64,000 nt of DNA, from assembly GCF_012027595.1 (NCBI RefSeq), contig NZ_SNUR01000003.1, positions 62,001 through 126,000 on the forward strand, given 5' to 3'. The stretch is from Thermococcus sp. Bubb.Bath. Its GTDB lineage: Archaea > Methanobacteriota_B > Thermococci > Thermococcales > Thermococcaceae. Shown here one piece after another: positions 1-8,476 of the stretch. The stretch's first letter is position 1; every line of letters begins with the position of its first letter. The notes under the pieces are model-generated. The model was given only the letters and a program-made list of their open reading frames with translations, ran no database searches and was not told the DNA's origin. A program made the translations under genes and the position numbers.

Positions 1-1
1 G

Positions 2-847
2 GAGCTCGTTTGCAAGGTCTGCGGCTACGTGATAGAGGACAACATTGTTGATGAGGGGCCTGAGTGGCGTGCCTTTGAGCCGGGTCAGAGGGAGAAACGT
101 GCCAGAACCGGGGCGCCCATGACACTCATGATCCATGACAAGGGCCTCTCAACTGATATAGACTGGCGCGACAGGGATATCCACGGCAACCAGATCAGCG
201 GTATGTACAGGAGCAAGTTGAGAAGGCTCCGCATGTGGCAGCGCAGGATGCGCATAAACGACGCCGCCGAGCGTAACCTTGCCTTTGCCCTCAGCGAGCT
301 CGATAGGATGGCCGCCCAGATGAGGCTTCCGCGGAGGGTTAAGGAATCCGCCGCGGCCCTTTACAGAAAGGCCGTGATGAAGAAGCTCATCCGCGGGCGC
401 TCCATTGAGGGGATGGTTTCCGCCGCGCTCTACGCGGCGTGCAGGATGGAGGGCGTTCCAAGGACCCTTGACGAGATTGCGCGGGTTTCCAAGGTTACAA
501 AGAAGGAAATCGGCAGGAGCTACCGTTTCATGGCTAGGGGTCTCAATCTGAACCTCCGCCCCACCAGCCCTATAGACTACGTCGACCGCTTTGGAGATGC
601 CCTGAATGTTACTGCAAAAACAAAGAGGCGCGCCAAGGAGATACTTAACGAGGCTATAAGAAGGGGTATAACCAGCGGAAAGGGACCCACGGGACTTGCT
701 GCAGCGGCGCTCTACGTGGCCTCTTTACTGGAAGGGGAGAAGAGAACCCAGCGCGAGGTAGCGGAAGTTGCCAACGTTACCGAGGTCACCGTTAGGAACC
801 GCTATAAAGAGCTCGTAGACAAGCTCAACATTAAAGTTCCCATATGA
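2..847 (+). CDS. tfb: Transcription initiation factor TFB (5' end outside window)
   Basis: TFB (TFIIB) recruits RNA polymerase to the TBP-TATA complex and contacts the BRE. The reading frame is open from the window edge and starts inside the N-terminal zinc ribbon (two cysteines in VCKVCGY are visible; the first pair lies upstream). Next come the B-reader/linker region ([25 protein letters not shown]) and two cyclin repeats of about 90 residues, the first from about [11 protein letters not shown] and the second from about [11 protein letters not shown], ending with a helix-turn-helix ([20 protein letters not shown]) that reads the BRE. About 20-30 residues are missing at the left edge. Thermococcus kodakarensis has two TFBs; the nearby histone, RuBisCO and phr suggest the TFB2 copy, which is inference. 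Confidence 0.96.
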   Translation, partial: ELVCKVCGYVIEDNIVDEGPEWRAFEPGQREKRARTGAPMTLMIHDKGLSTDIDWRDRDIHGNQISGMYRSKLRRLRMWQRRMRINDAAERNLAFALSELDRMAAQMRLPRRVKESAAALYRKAVMKKLIRGRSIEGMVSAALYAACRMEGVPRTLDEIARVSKVTKKEIGRSYRFMARGLNLNLRPTSPIDYVDRFGDALNVTAKTKRRAKEILNEAIRRGITSGKGPTGLAAAALYVASLLEGEKRTQREVAEVANVTEVTVRNRYKELVDKLNIKVPI

Positions 848-850
848 GGG

Positions 851-1351
851 ATGCACTTGCTCGTGGCCGTCGTGAGCGACACCCACGTTGGGGACAAAGC
901 AAAGTCCCTTCCTATCCCTTTTCTTAATAAACTCCGTGCTTCCTCACCCGACCTTATACTCCATGCGGGGGACATTACTTCGCACACGGTGCTTGAAGAG
1001 CTCGAGGAGATTACCCCAGTCGTGGCCGTCCGGGGCAACGTTGATCATCTTCATCTCCCGGAGGAGAAAGTGGTGGAGGTGGGAGATGTAAGTATTGGAA
1101 TGGTACACGGTCACCAGTTCTTCAGCCTGAACTCCCATTTTTTGGCGCTCAAAGCTATGGACATGGGGGTGGACGTTCTGGTCTTTGGGCATACCCACCG
1201 TTTTTACTTTGAGCCCCTCTCCTTGCATGGTAGAAGGGTATACCTTCTGAACCCGGGGTCTCCCATGTTTCCGCGTTATGATTCCCCCGGCTTTGCCCTG
1301 CTCAGGACGGACGGAAAAGAGGTCGACGTCAGAAGGATAGAACTGTGGTGA
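851..1351 (+). CDS. YfcE/MJ0936-type metallophosphoesterase
   Basis: Small soluble phosphodiesterase of the calcineurin-like superfamily, 166 residues, the usual size for the YfcE/MJ0936 group. All metal-binding blocks are visible in order: SDTHVGD (D-x-H), HAGDI (GD), GNVDH (GN-D/H), VHGHQ and GHTHRF, then the typical end block LNPGSP. A dinuclear metal-dependent phosphodiesterase is expected; the natural substrate is not known for most of the family. It starts 3 bases after tfb, so the two are probably cotranscribed. The start is ambiguous: ATG 851 has almost no spacing from the GAGGG before it, whereas TTG 857 or GTG 863 would be spaced better. Confidence 0.88.
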   Translation: MHLLVAVVSDTHVGDKAKSLPIPFLNKLRASSPDLILHAGDITSHTVLEELEEITPVVAVRGNVDHLHLPEEKVVEVGDVSIGMVHGHQFFSLNSHFLALKAMDMGVDVLVFGHTHRFYFEPLSLHGRRVYLLNPGSPMFPRYDSPGFALLRTDGKEVDVRRIELW

Positions 1352-1381
1352 AACAAAAACAGGTAGGAAAAGAAAGGGGCA

Positions 1382-1585
1382 TCAGCTCCTGATAGCGAGC
1401 TTGATGTCCTCGGCCTTGACGGTCTTCCTGCCCGCGTGGTGGGCGAGCTCGACTGCCTTCTTGGAGATCTCTATGGCCTTCTCCTCAAGGTGCTCGGCAA
1501 GAACCTTGGCGGCATCCTCGCTAACGCGCGGAGCGCCGGCCTTCCTAATAAGCCTATCAACCGGGGCAATCGGCAACTCAGCCAT
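1382..1585 (-). CDS. Archaeal histone
   Basis: A 67-residue HMf-type histone fold, full length for the family, with three helices and no tails. Recognisable residues are [15 protein letters not shown] at the N-terminus, the dimer/DNA-binding loop [14 protein letters not shown] and the end IRS. It forms dimers that wrap DNA into extendable hypernucleosomes. A GGAGGTG ribosome site precedes the ATG, and a strong TATA box on the minus strand lies at 1647-1654. Thermococcales usually encode two such histones; this copy sits near RuBisCO and a TFB gene. Confidence 0.97.
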   Translation of the reverse strand: MAELPIAPVDRLIRKAGAPRVSEDAAKVLAEHLEEKAIEISKKAVELAHHAGRKTVKAEDIKLAIRS

Positions 1586-1646
1586 TCCTTACACCTCCTT
1601 CCAGTGCTTTAAATGACTACTGCAGTTTATTCTAAGGCTAAAGCGA

Positions 1647-1654
1647 TATATAAA
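1647..1654 (-). promoter_or_regulatory. TATA box of the histone gene
   Basis: Minus-strand TTTATATA preceded by an A-rich BRE (GAAAAG), about 65 bases before the histone ATG. This gives a 5' leader of roughly 40 bases that includes the GGAGGTG ribosome site. Confidence 0.8.
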
Positions 1655-1840
1655 CTTTTCGGAAAACCTCCCCTCTGGAGTCGGTATTGTCCCCTCATCG
1701 GACTGGGAGAGATAGAAATTCAGAGTCTCCATGTCTCCACCGGGTAGGTGTTCCAATCCCCCCGCTGTGGATTTTTTTGTTTAAGTCCGTTTAATGCTCA
1801 TCAAAGTCCCAGAAGGCGTTGAAATGGACATATTTGGACC
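1655..1840. other. Intergenic stretch between histone and RuBisCO promoters
   Basis: The divergent gap between histone and RuBisCO (1586-1894) is 309 bases. Outside the two promoters it holds no ORF that looks coding. I see isolated GATGA and CTGA boxes on the minus strand around 1700-1740, but not in the order or spacing of a C/D guide RNA. Confidence 0.5.
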
Positions 1841-1846
1841 GCATGA

Positions 1847-1854
1847 TTTTTATA
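1847..1854 (+). promoter_or_regulatory. TATA box of the RuBisCO gene
   Basis: TTTTTATA about 45 bases before the ATG at 1895. Transcription should start near 1875, giving a short leader with the GGAGGTGA ribosome site. Confidence 0.7.
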
Positions 1855-1894
1855 ATGTTCTTCCCAATACAGGGTTTACCTGGAGGTGAAAAGC

Positions 1895-3229
1895 ATGGTT
1901 GAAAAGTTTGATAAGATATACGACTACTACGTAGACAAATCCTACGAGCCGAACCCCAAGAGAGACGTTATCGCCGTCTTCCGCATAACTCCTGCGAAGG
2001 GCTACACGATTGAGCAGGCTGCTGGAGCGGTCGCCGCCGAGAGTTCGACCGGAACATGGACGACGCTCTACTCATGGTACGAGCAGGAGAGATGGGCAGA
2101 CATGTCGGCCAAGGCATATCACTTCACGGACATGGGCGACGGCAGCTGGATGGTGAGGATAGCTTATCCAGAACACATATTCGAGGGGGGCAACACCCCC
2201 GGCTTCCTCGCAAGTGTAGCCGGAAACGTCTTCGGGATGAAGCGCGTTGAGTGGCTCCGCCTTGAAGACATCCATCTCCCCGAGAGGTTCCTGCGCAACT
2301 ACCCCGGTCCCCAGTTTGGTATCGAGGGAGTTAGGAAGAAGCTTGAAATCTATGACAGGCCCCTTTACGGTGTTGTCCCGAAGCCCAAGGTGGGCTACTC
2401 CCCGGAGGAGCTCTACAAGTTGGCTCTCGACCTATACCTCGGCGGTGCCGACTACATCAAGGACGATGAGAACCTTACGAGCCCCTGGTACAACCGCTTC
2501 GAGAAGCGCGTTGAGGTCGTTACCAAGGCGATGGAGAAAGCTGAAAACGAGACCGGCGAGAAGAAGACCTGGTTCGCCAACATAACCTCTCCTATACTTG
2601 AGATGGAGCAGAGGCTTGAGCTCCTCGCAGATTACGGAGTCCCGCACGCGATGATAGATGTGGTTGTTCTTGGCTGGGGTGTTCTCGACTACATAAGAGA
2701 TCTTGCCGAGGACTACGGGATAGCGCTTCATGCCCACAGGGCCATGCACACGGCCTTCGCTAGACACCCGCTCCACGGCATCTCGATGTTCGTCCTCGCG
2801 AAGCTCTACAGGGTAATCGGTGTCGACCAGCTGCACATTGGAACCGCCGGTGCCGGTAAGATGGAGGGCGAGAAGTGGGAGGTCATCCAGTACAAGCGCA
2901 TAATCACCGAGAACCACTACGTCCCGGACGAGAACGACGTCTTCCACCTTGAACAAAAGTTCTACCACATAAAGCCAGTCTTCCCGACGAGTTCTGGCGG
3001 TCTTCATCCGGGCAACATCGAGCCCGTCATAGACGCCCTTGGGAGGGACATCGTCCTCCAGCTCGGTGGCGGAACCATGGGGCACCCTGATGGGCCGAAG
3101 GCAGGAGCTATGGCGGCTAGGCAGGCGATAGATGCAATAATGCAGGGAATCCCCCTCGACGAGTATGCAAAAACGCACAAGGAACTTGCAAGGGCCCTGG
3201 AGAAATGGGGCCACGTTACGCCTGTTTGA
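1895..3229 (+). CDS. rbcL: Ribulose-1,5-bisphosphate carboxylase, form III
   Basis: Form III RuBisCO of the AMP/nucleoside salvage route: with AMP phosphorylase and ribose-1,5-bisphosphate isomerase it turns the ribose of nucleotides into two 3-phosphoglycerates, fixing CO2. Its length of 444 residues matches the T. kodakarensis enzyme. Visible hallmarks are the N-terminal substrate segment SSTGTWTT, the carbamylation motif GGADYIKDDENLTSPW with the Lys-Asp-Asp-Glu core, the histidine HAHRAMHTAF, the loop-6 lysine segment GAGKMEGE, and the phosphate-binding SSGGLHPG and QLGGGTMGHPDG. The start at ATG 1895 follows GGAGGTGA; the upstream in-frame GTG at 1886 lies inside that ribosome site. It stands alone with its own promoter. 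Confidence 0.97.
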   Translation: MVEKFDKIYDYYVDKSYEPNPKRDVIAVFRITPAKGYTIEQAAGAVAAESSTGTWTTLYSWYEQERWADMSAKAYHFTDMGDGSWMVRIAYPEHIFEGGNTPGFLASVAGNVFGMKRVEWLRLEDIHLPERFLRNYPGPQFGIEGVRKKLEIYDRPLYGVVPKPKVGYSPEELYKLALDLYLGGADYIKDDENLTSPWYNRFEKRVEVVTKAMEKAENETGEKKTWFANITSPILEMEQRLELLADYGVPHAMIDVVVLGWGVLDYIRDLAEDYGIALHAHRAMHTAFARHPLHGISMFVLAKLYRVIGVDQLHIGTAGAGKMEGEKWEVIQYKRIITENHYVPDENDVFHLEQKFYHIKPVFPTSSGGLHPGNIEPVIDALGRDIVLQLGGGTMGHPDGPKAGAMAARQAIDAIMQGIPLDEYAKTHKELARALEKWGHVTPV

Positions 3230-3231
3230 CC

Positions 3232-3435
3232 TCATCCGCCTTTTGTTTCATTTTCTATTGTTTTGCTGATGTAGCTCGCTATCTGTCCGGTGCTGCTGTT
3301 GACGTTCTTCCCTGCCATCTCAGCTGCTTCTCTCACGTACCTCACCACGAGCATGACCATCGTAAGCGCCACCGCCAGCATCATTAGGTATTCTATGGCG
3401 GCTTGAGCCTTTCTCACCCCCTTCACCCCTGACAT
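3232..3435 (-). CDS. Small class III-signal (pilin-like) protein
   Basis: A 67-residue protein: a short basic leader (MSGVKGVRKA), then QAAIEYLMMLAVALTMVMLV, which is the Gln-at-+1 class III signal plus hydrophobic stem of archaeal pilin-like proteins (DUF361), then about 30 polar residues. Such precursors are cut before the Gln by an EppA/FlaK-type prepilin peptidase and assemble through the hydrophobic helix. The ATG at 3435 is chosen because the leader is then of normal length; longer forms add a hydrophobic, unlikely N-terminus. No clear ribosome site is seen, and TTAAGTAC about 25 bases upstream suggests a leaderless transcript. Its stop lies 2 bases from the convergent RuBisCO stop. Confidence 0.75.
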   Translation of the reverse strand: MSGVKGVRKAQAAIEYLMMLAVALTMVMLVVRYVREAAEMAGKNVNSSTGQIASYISKTIENETKGG

Positions 3436-3502
3436 CCATACGCTCGGATAGTACTTAAGGTTTTGTATGCCCACCAAGAAAAAGGGGAGATAGAACGGGG
3501 AG

Positions 3503-4711
3503 TTAGTAAAGCATGACTTCAAAGCCCAGTTCGCTCAGCAGGTCGGCCAGTTCCTCGCTGTCGACGTAGACCAGAAGGTGGTGGTTCCCGAGGGTTCCGT
3601 CGAGGAAGTCGGGGGCATCGTCTATCCTAAGCTTCATCTGTGTTCTGCACCTGTTCTCGCTCTTTTCGCGCTCTACTACTTTCACTCCCGCTACTACGGC
3701 CTTTCTTCCTCTTATCTTCATGAGTGATGCCCTTCCCTTTGGCAGTTCCACCTCCACACCAACGCCTATTCCGCTCTCAAAGTGGGTCCGCAGGTAGTAT
3801 CTGCCGATCAGCGGTGCCGTGCAGTGGGCAAGGATTATGTGGTTCATTCCGTAGTCCGCTACGTTTCCCATGAAGGCGGGTTTGTTGAAGAACTTCCTGA
3901 CTATCATCATGCCGAGGAGGGCGTTCATCTCGCCTTCGCACGCTGCAGGAATGCCCTCCGCGTTGAATATCGCCAGGGCGAGGCACGGCGTTGTTTTAAT
4001 CTTGCCTATGAGGTCAAAGCATCCTATTGAGAAGCCCTCCAAGTTGTAGTCCTCGATTATCCTTTTAAGCGCAAGGTAAACCCTCCCAACCCTAGCGAAG
4101 TCCTCTTCCGTCGGTTCCTTTATTCCCATCGCCCTCTTGACTATCTCCCCGAGGACGGCCCTGCCTTCTTCTTCGCTTATCTTATCGTAGTACTCGTAGA
4201 ACTTCTTTAGGCTTATGTGGGTGTATGGGAGCTCAAACCTCTCGTTGATGAGCCAGGGGGAAACTCTGCCTATGAGACCAAGTCTCATCTTCAGGAACTT
4301 CTCCAGCGTCTCTTCCATGTCGCCGTAGCCCAGGAGGGCCGCCTTCAGCTCGTTCCTGTCCTTGACGAGGGTGGAGGGGATTATCCTGTCCCTGAAGTAC
4401 TCCCTCAGCTCTATCCCAGCTGCCAGAGAGTTGTTGAACGGGTCTCCGTAGATTATAGTGGGCCTCCTGAACACCGCGAACTCCTTGAGGACCCCCTCCG
4501 TTCCGCCGGTGAGGGGGTACAGAACGAGGGCATCGACCTCATTGAAGTTTACCTCGGCCTTTGCCTCCTTGAAATCTGCCTTGCTTGTTATGAAGAAGCC
4601 GCCGAGGACATCGAACTCCTGGGCCAGCTCGGTTAAGAACTCGGAGGCCTTCTTCTCGAAATCCTTTGGATTTGCAAGTTCACTTATCCCGAAAACAACT
4701 CCTACCTTCAT
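3503..4711 (-). CDS. L-fucose/arabinose isomerase-fold protein
   Basis: A 402-residue cytosolic protein with the layout of the FucI/AraA isomerase superfamily: an N-terminal Rossmann-like half (MKVGVVFGISE, residues 1-140) and a C-terminal half with candidate metal and substrate residues (GCFDLIGKIKTTPCLALA, about 225-245; ACEGEMNALLGM, about 258-270; HCTAPLIG, about 295). The CEGE glutamate matches the place of a metal-binding glutamate in related isomerases. Sugar specificity cannot be read from sequence. A GGTGAAAAA ribosome site precedes ATG 4711. It lies 67 bases upstream of the pilin-like gene on the same strand. Confidence 0.7.
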   Translation of the reverse strand: MKVGVVFGISELANPKDFEKKASEFLTELAQEFDVLGGFFITSKADFKEAKAEVNFNEVDALVLYPLTGGTEGVLKEFAVFRRPTIIYGDPFNNSLAAGIELREYFRDRIIPSTLVKDRNELKAALLGYGDMEETLEKFLKMRLGLIGRVSPWLINERFELPYTHISLKKFYEYYDKISEEEGRAVLGEIVKRAMGIKEPTEEDFARVGRVYLALKRIIEDYNLEGFSIGCFDLIGKIKTTPCLALAIFNAEGIPAACEGEMNALLGMMIVRKFFNKPAFMGNVADYGMNHIILAHCTAPLIGRYYLRTHFESGIGVGVEVELPKGRASLMKIRGRKAVVAGVKVVEREKSENRCRTQMKLRIDDAPDFLDGTLGNHHLLVYVDSEELADLLSELGFEVMLY

Positions 4712-4770
4712 TTTTTCACCTTTAGTTAGTTGGATGGTCTGTTATAATAGCGTTGCGGTAGAGAGAAAAA

Positions 4771-4778
4771 TTTATAAA
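4771..4778 (+). promoter_or_regulatory. Promoter of tRNA-Thr
   Basis: TTTATAAA with an A-rich BRE (GAGAAAAA) just before it, 25 bases ahead of the tRNA 5' end. This is a canonical strong archaeal promoter. Confidence 0.85.
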
Positions 4779-4802
4779 TCCTCTCTTCACGATATCAGTG
4801 GT

Positions 4803-4879
4803 GCCCCGGTGGCTCAGCCTGGCAGAGCGGCCGCTTGGTAAGCGGCAGGCCGCGGGTTCAAACCCCGCCCGGGGCTCCA
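4803..4879 (+). tRNA. tRNA-Thr (GGT)
   Basis: Complete cloverleaf. The acceptor stem GCCCCGG pairs with CCGGGGC, the anticodon stem GCCGC/GCGGC encloses the loop TTGGTAA (anticodon GGT, codon ACC), the T loop is GTTCAAA, and CCA is encoded at 4877-4879. The variable arm is short and no intron is seen. Confidence 0.95.
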
Positions 4880-5146
4880 TAAGGACTTTTCTGAAGAGGT
4901 ATCACGAAGGGAGTGGAGTTTTCCCGTGTTATGGGACTTATCTATTGAGGAATTTACACATTGTTGTCAATTCCCCAAGAGTTTACTCAAACTATATGTT
5001 CTGATAAGTGTGTGGCTCTTCTGTACTTCCGTTGAATTGAGAATTCGCTCTTTTTCATAACCAATTCTTTCTGAGGATTAAGGGAATCAATGTCTTTGCT
5101 ATCCATACCGCATACCGTCTGATGATTCCCCTGTTGTACCACAAAA
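4880..5146. other. Intergenic stretch between tRNA-Thr and tRNA-Pro
   Basis: The gap of 303 bases between two tRNA genes holds no convincing ORF, hairpin or guide RNA. The only recognisable element is the tRNA-Pro TATA box at 5147-5154. Confidence 0.6.
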
Positions 5147-5154
5147 TTTATAAG
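5147..5154 (+). promoter_or_regulatory. Promoter of tRNA-Pro
   Basis: TTTATAAG preceded by an A-rich BRE (ACAAAA), about 30 bases before the tRNA 5' end. Confidence 0.8.
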
Positions 5155-5182
5155 CCAACTCTGGCGATGGCTATACGGGCAT

Positions 5183-5260
5183 GGGGCCGTGGGGTAGCTT
5201 GGCCTATCCTTCCGGCTTCGGGAGCCGGGGACCCGAGTTCAAATCTCGGCGGCCCCACCA
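5183..5260 (+). tRNA. tRNA-Pro (CGG)
   Basis: Complete cloverleaf. The acceptor stem GGGGCCG pairs with CGGCCCC, the anticodon stem CCGGC/GCCGG encloses TTCGGGA (anticodon CGG, codon CCG), the T loop is GTTCAAA, the discriminator is A, and CCA is encoded. Confidence 0.95.
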
Positions 5261-5269
5261 TTCAGCCCT

Positions 5270-5298
5270 TGCTTACGCAAGCGCTGGCGGAATTGTTT
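5270..5298 (+). repeat. Post-tRNA repeat, copy 1
   Basis: The segment CTTACGCAAGCGCTGGCGG and its flanks, just 3' of tRNA-Pro, nearly match the sequence just 3' of tRNA-Arg (14812-14840) and, inverted, the sequence just 3' of asnS (15294-15318). The shared core is an AAGCGCTGGCGGAAT-type stretch preceded by a small hairpin. A terminator or dispersed repeat role is inferred. Confidence 0.5.
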
Positions 5299-5419
5299 TG
5301 GTTCTTGCCCCTGAAGTTCGTTAATGTTCATGGGATTAATTATTTCTGGACCATTTATCCAACAAGTTTTTATACTCTTTCTCCCACTTTTCCTGGACAA
5401 ATAATCCAGGTGATGAAAC

Positions 5420-7384
5420 GTGAAGAAGGCTCCGTTTACTGTGCTGGTGTTTATTCTGCTCCTGGGGATGGTCTTTGCGGCAGGGTGCATTGGTGGAAAC
5501 TCAACCCAGAGTTCCACCAAGTCCTCTCCAGCCCCTTCAACGACATCATCAAAAGTCCTTTCCACAACAACCTCTGAGCCCTTAACCAGCAGTACGACCA
5601 TTACTGCGACTTCTTCCTCATCTTCGACAACCACTTCCTCATCATCGAGCCAGTCACCTACCACGACGACTTCGGCCTCAACTACAACATCCTCCACGTC
5701 TACCCAGGGGTATTATCCTATCACAATAAAGGACGATCTCAACAGGACCGTTACGATCACCAAAGAACCTGAGAGGGTCGTTACTCTCGCCCCGTTCATA
5801 ACGGAGGATCTCTACTACCTAGGCCTCTTTGATAGAGTCGTGGGTGTAACTAACTACGACGACTTCCCGCCCGCGGTCGCTAACGTTTCCAGGGTTGGTG
5901 GCTACGGTAAGTACGCCAACCTTGAGCTCATTGCCAACCTCTCCCCAGACCTCATAATCGCAGATACCTATTCCCAGCCTATCCTCAGCAGTCTTGAGAA
6001 GATAGCCCCGGTGATAGTCGTCCGCGCCCACACAATGGACGACGTTTCGAGGGTTCTTGAACTCCTTGGGAAGGTCTTCAACTGCGAGGATAAGGCGAAG
6101 GAGGTTGTTACCACATTTCAGGCTAAGGTCAACGAGATAAGCTCCACTGTAAAGGACGAGCCTAAGGTTAAGGTCTTCTATGTCGTCTGGGGTAACCCGC
6201 TGATGACAGCCGGTGGCGACAGCTTCATTAGTTCCTTGATCTCCCTTGCTGGAGGCATTAACGTCTTCAACGACACCACTGGCTGGCCCTCGGTGAGTGA
6301 TGAGCAGGTTCTCGCCAGGAACCCCGATGTCATAATCCTAACTCCTCACTGCGGAATGAGTGTTGAAGATGCCTTCAAGGAGTTCGCGGGGACAAGTGCA
6401 GCGGCAAACGGGAAGATCTATATGATTGAAAACGAAAACGACCTCATACACCCCAGTCCAAGGCTCCTCATCGGGCTTGAGACCCTTGCGAAGCTCCTGC
6501 ATCCCGATGCGTTCAAGGAGAAATATCCTCTCACCATAACTGACTTTGAGAACAGGACGGTTACCATCCGGAAAGAGCCTCAGAGGATAGTCTCCCTTGC
6601 ACCGAGCATAACGGAGACCCTCTTCTATCTTGGTGCTGGAAACAAGCTCGTTGGGGTAACTGATTATGCCGACTGGCCGGCTGCGGTGAACAACATAACC
6701 CGCATTGGCGGTTACGGTAAGTACGCCAACCTTGAGCTCATTGCCAACCTCTCCCCAGACCTCATAATAGCCGACGACTTTTCACTTCCAATCTTGGATC
6801 AGCTTGAGAAGATAGCCCCAGTCATAATCGTGGCCCCGAAGGACATCGACGGAATCTACCGCCAGATTGAGCTCTTAGGAGAGGTAACCAACAGGAAAGA
6901 GCAGGCCGACCTCGTCATCGGTGAGATGAAGGGAGAGATCTCCTACGTCGAATCTAAGGTTGCGAACCTCACGAGGCCGAGGGTCTTCTTCATCCTCAGC
7001 GCCTACGGCGGCGAGTACTGGACCGCCGGAAAAGACACCTTCGTCAACGATATTATCGACATCGCGGGTGGAAAGAACATCTTCGACGATATCAGTGGGT
7101 GGGGTAAGCCGAGCGAGGAGCAGGTTCTTGCGAGGGACCCGGAGGTAATAATCCTCCTCCCAACGGCGGGTATAAATGCCTCTCAACTCTGCGACGGGCC
7201 TTTCGCCTCGACAACCGCGGTTCAAACCGGAAGGATATACACGCCCAGCAACGCCGACCCCTACCTGCGGCCGAGCCCAAGGATAATTGAGGCAATTGAC
7301 GAGATGGCCCGCTTCCTGCACCCTGAGGCCTTCGGCCTGCATGTGAACTCGACCGTCTGTAAGGTTGCAACAAGCACGGGCTGA
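5420..7384 (+). CDS. Lipoprotein with two tandem BtuF/FepB-type binding domains
   Basis: A 654-residue extracellular solute-binding lipoprotein. The signal peptide ends in the lipobox AAGC (Cys at about residue 22), followed by a Ser/Thr linker of about 70 residues, likely O-glycosylated. Two homologous Peripla_BP_2 domains follow: about 95-370 (TIKDDLNRTVTITKEPERVV) and about 375-640 (TITDFENRTVTIRKEPQRIV). Both have the family blocks YYLG/FYLG, GGYGKYANLE, PDLIIAD and NPDVIIL/DPEVIIL. The family delivers cobalamin, heme or iron-siderophore to an ABC importer, but no permease or ATPase is adjacent. GTG 5420 has AGGTGATG upstream, and a TTTTTATA box lies at 5367-5374. The two domains share long stretches of identical DNA. 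Confidence 0.88.
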   Translation: MKKAPFTVLVFILLLGMVFAAGCIGGNSTQSSTKSSPAPSTTSSKVLSTTTSEPLTSSTTITATSSSSSTTTSSSSSQSPTTTTSASTTTSSTSTQGYYPITIKDDLNRTVTITKEPERVVTLAPFITEDLYYLGLFDRVVGVTNYDDFPPAVANVSRVGGYGKYANLELIANLSPDLIIADTYSQPILSSLEKIAPVIVVRAHTMDDVSRVLELLGKVFNCEDKAKEVVTTFQAKVNEISSTVKDEPKVKVFYVVWGNPLMTAGGDSFISSLISLAGGINVFNDTTGWPSVSDEQVLARNPDVIILTPHCGMSVEDAFKEFAGTSAAANGKIYMIENENDLIHPSPRLLIGLETLAKLLHPDAFKEKYPLTITDFENRTVTIRKEPQRIVSLAPSITETLFYLGAGNKLVGVTDYADWPAAVNNITRIGGYGKYANLELIANLSPDLIIADDFSLPILDQLEKIAPVIIVAPKDIDGIYRQIELLGEVTNRKEQADLVIGEMKGEISYVESKVANLTRPRVFFILSAYGGEYWTAGKDTFVNDIIDIAGGKNIFDDISGWGKPSEEQVLARDPEVIILLPTAGINASQLCDGPFASTTAVQTGRIYTPSNADPYLRPSPRIIEAIDEMARFLHPEAFGLHVNSTVCKVATSTG

Positions 7385-7549
7385 ACATGCTTTTGTTTTT
7401 CCTTTTCCGTTTGGTCTTTGGTCTATTTTGTTACCCTGTTTTTTCATATATCCTCATGCAATATCGTACTCCCCTGATTTTCAGGTGTTTATAGAACTCA
7501 TAGAAACTCATTTAAAACCACTTTGGGATATATACCTCGGTGTGCCGGT

Positions 7550-8464
7550 ATGGAGTTCCGAAAGATACAGTTTACCGGAAGGAGCTCATATATAATCTCA
7601 CTCCCAAAGGCATGGGTTCTTGAGAACGAACTCAAGCAGGGTGACACAGTACCCCTGAACATAAACCCCGATGGGAGTATAACGATTTTTCCCAGAAAGC
7701 CCAGGGAGGTTAGTGAGAAAAAAGTCCTGACAGTGTCCAAGGAGTTCTCCCCTGACATGGCGGTTAGACTAGTCATATCTGCATACATCCAGGGGTACGA
7801 CACCCTTGAGGTAATCTTTGCGGAGGAGATGCCCTTCTACAAAGTCAAGCTCAGGAAGGTTCTCCAGAGCCTTCCAGGTGTCGAGATAATACTTGATGAA
7901 CCCCAGAGGATTATAGCGAAGAGCCTCCTTGATGAGGAGGAAGTAAACCTCTCCGAGATACTCCGCAGGATACGCTCAATAGTCCTTTCCATGATAGGTG
8001 ACCTTGAACTCCTCGTTGAAAACCCCGGCGAGGAGGAGATACTAGGGGACATAAACGACCTTGAAAACGAGCTCGATAGGTTCTACTTCCTCGTGATCAG
8101 GACTGTCAGCAGGCTAATGAGTCAGAGGGCCCTGGGGGAAGAGAGTGGCATTATAAGGCGGAGCTTTGACATGATAGGGATTCTCTTCGTTGTTCGCAAC
8201 GTTGAGCGCATAGGCGACCACCTCACTCGTATAGCTGGCAATCCTGAGCGTCTCGACTTCAAGCGGCTTAAAAACCTCTTTGTTGAGGTCATGGACCGCG
8301 TTGAGGACAGGGACCTCAAAAAGATAGATCGCATCATGCTCGAACTTGGCAGGCTCATCAAGGAGATAGATTCTAAGGAATCAGCTGCTAAGGAGAGCTA
8401 CCGCAGGATCCTTGAATATCTGGAGAACATCGGGGAGACGATAATAAACATGGCGATAGGCTGA
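7550..8464 (+). CDS. PhoU-type phosphate regulator with N-terminal SpoVT/AbrB domain
   Basis: About 304 residues. The N-terminus (MEFRKIQFTGRSSYIISLPK) is an AbrB/SpoVT-like swapped-hairpin domain, and about residues 110-300 form PhoU helical repeats (GDLELLVENPG, ESGIIRRSFDMIGILFVVRN, IGDHLTRIAGN), which bind metal clusters in homologues. The role is regulation of phosphate uptake or metabolism; no pst genes are adjacent. ATG 7550 is chosen as it begins the AbrB motif, with a TATA-like GATATATAC about 20 bases upstream, so the message is probably leaderless. The next gene follows 12 bases after the stop. Confidence 0.85.
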   Translation: MEFRKIQFTGRSSYIISLPKAWVLENELKQGDTVPLNINPDGSITIFPRKPREVSEKKVLTVSKEFSPDMAVRLVISAYIQGYDTLEVIFAEEMPFYKVKLRKVLQSLPGVEIILDEPQRIIAKSLLDEEEVNLSEILRRIRSIVLSMIGDLELLVENPGEEEILGDINDLENELDRFYFLVIRTVSRLMSQRALGEESGIIRRSFDMIGILFVVRNVERIGDHLTRIAGNPERLDFKRLKNLFVEVMDRVEDRDLKKIDRIMLELGRLIKEIDSKESAAKESYRRILEYLENIGETIINMAIG

Positions 8465-8476
8465 GGAGGTGATTCT

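Noticed and set aside
2432-3235. 267-codon minus-strand frame
   Set aside because: Antisense to RuBisCO; high GC and codon bias leave this frame open by chance.
4798-5577. Short plus-strand frames over the tRNA-Thr and tRNA-Pro genes
   Set aside because: They run through tRNA genes and have no protein-like composition or ribosome site.
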